This document shows, in pieces, positions 21,797 through 21,940 of a stretch of 21,940 nt of DNA. The DNA comes from Solibaculum_A intestinale. Its GTDB lineage: Bacteria > Bacillota > Clostridia > Oscillospirales > Acutalibacteraceae. The position numbers and the translations under genes are program-made. Numbering within the stretch: position 1 is the stretch's first letter; the number at the start of each line of letters is the position of its first letter. The notes under the pieces are model-generated. The model saw only the letters and a list, made by a program, of their open reading frames with translations, had not been told where the DNA came from and did no database searches. Location of the stretch: assembly GCF_040096205.1 (NCBI RefSeq), contig NZ_JBBMFD010000030.1, positions 1 through 21,940 of the forward strand, given 5' to 3'.

Positions 21797-21940
21797 TTAT
21801 ACGGCGGAAGAGCTAGACAAACATATCCGTGACACTTATAACGAAAACCTACTTCTGGACAGTCACTTCCGGCTGTGGGACGAGGGCACATCCTTTTCCG
21901 GGGCATATACCTCCGGCGGGTACACGGCTACCCTTTGGTG
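21771..21940 (+). CDS. Tail fibre-like protein, 5' part only
   Basis: ATG 21771 overlaps the end of the Ig-domain gene by 26 bases in another frame, behind GGTGAAAGGGG. The 56 visible codons begin MAETVKQISYTAEELDKHIR and contain ENLLLDSHFRLWDEGTSFSG followed by GYTATLW. This resembles the 'NLLxNGxFxxWQRGTSF..GYTADRW' opening of phage tail fibre and appendage proteins that carry receptor-binding domains. The gene continues past the window, so length and C-terminal domains are unknown. Confidence 0.6.
   Translation, partial: MAETVKQISYTAEELDKHIRDTYNENLLLDSHFRLWDEGTSFSGAYTSGGYTATLW

Overview
The window is 21.9 kb of a temperate siphovirus or prophage of the Firmicutes, most likely one infecting a Clostridia-type host. 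The grounds are the gene families (YqaJ/RecT recombination pair, DnaD-like replisome organizer with a DnaC-like loader, HNH/P27-TerS/TerL/portal/ClpP/HK97 capsid), the strong Gram-positive ribosome binding sites, and the heavy use of TTG and GTG starts. All convincing genes lie on the plus strand, tightly packed and often overlapping by 4 bases. No integrase, lysogeny switch, attachment site, holin or lysin is in view, so lysogeny itself cannot be shown from this piece.

Layout. Positions 1-2.5 kb hold a recombination block (YqaJ nuclease, RecT annealase, SSB). Positions 2.5-4.5 kb hold replication and resolution (replisome organizer with an origin-like cluster of repeats inside the gene, DnaC-like loader, RusA resolvase). 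Positions 4.45-6.6 kb hold small regulators and accessory proteins: an XRE repressor-like protein, a Myb-like/zinc-ribbon protein, a PnuC-like membrane protein, two orphans, an ArpU/RinA-like late regulator and a 48-residue CxxC protein. Positions 6612-6942 are a highly structured non-coding stretch with competing hairpins and a tRNA-shaped fold. Positions 6.94-12.5 kb hold packaging and the head (HNH, cos-like region, TerS, TerL, portal, ClpP-type protease, major capsid). Positions 12.5-14.6 kb hold the neck and tail tube. Positions 14.66-21.94 kb hold tail assembly chaperones with a canonical -1 frameshift signal, the tape measure, the distal tail and tail-associated proteins, an Ig-domain baseplate protein, and the start of a tail fibre-like gene cut by the window end.

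How it works together. The early genes recombine and replicate phage DNA. The ArpU/RinA-like protein is placed to turn on the late operon from the 6.6-6.9 kb region. HNH with TerS and TerL would cut and package DNA at a cos site. The protease matures HK97-type capsids, and the tail genes build a long non-contractile tail whose tip carries Ig-like binding domains.

Most worth a second look: (i) two genes whose family-typical start position has no ATG, GTG or TTG but lies behind a good Shine-Dalgarno sequence, HNH at ATA and tape measure at ACG; (ii) the mutually exclusive hairpins and tRNA-like fold in the late leader; (iii) the AAAAAAC frameshift site in the tail chaperone gene; (iv) an origin-like palindrome, AATCC repeats and hairpin inside the replisome organizer gene; (v) a cos-like region between HNH and TerS.
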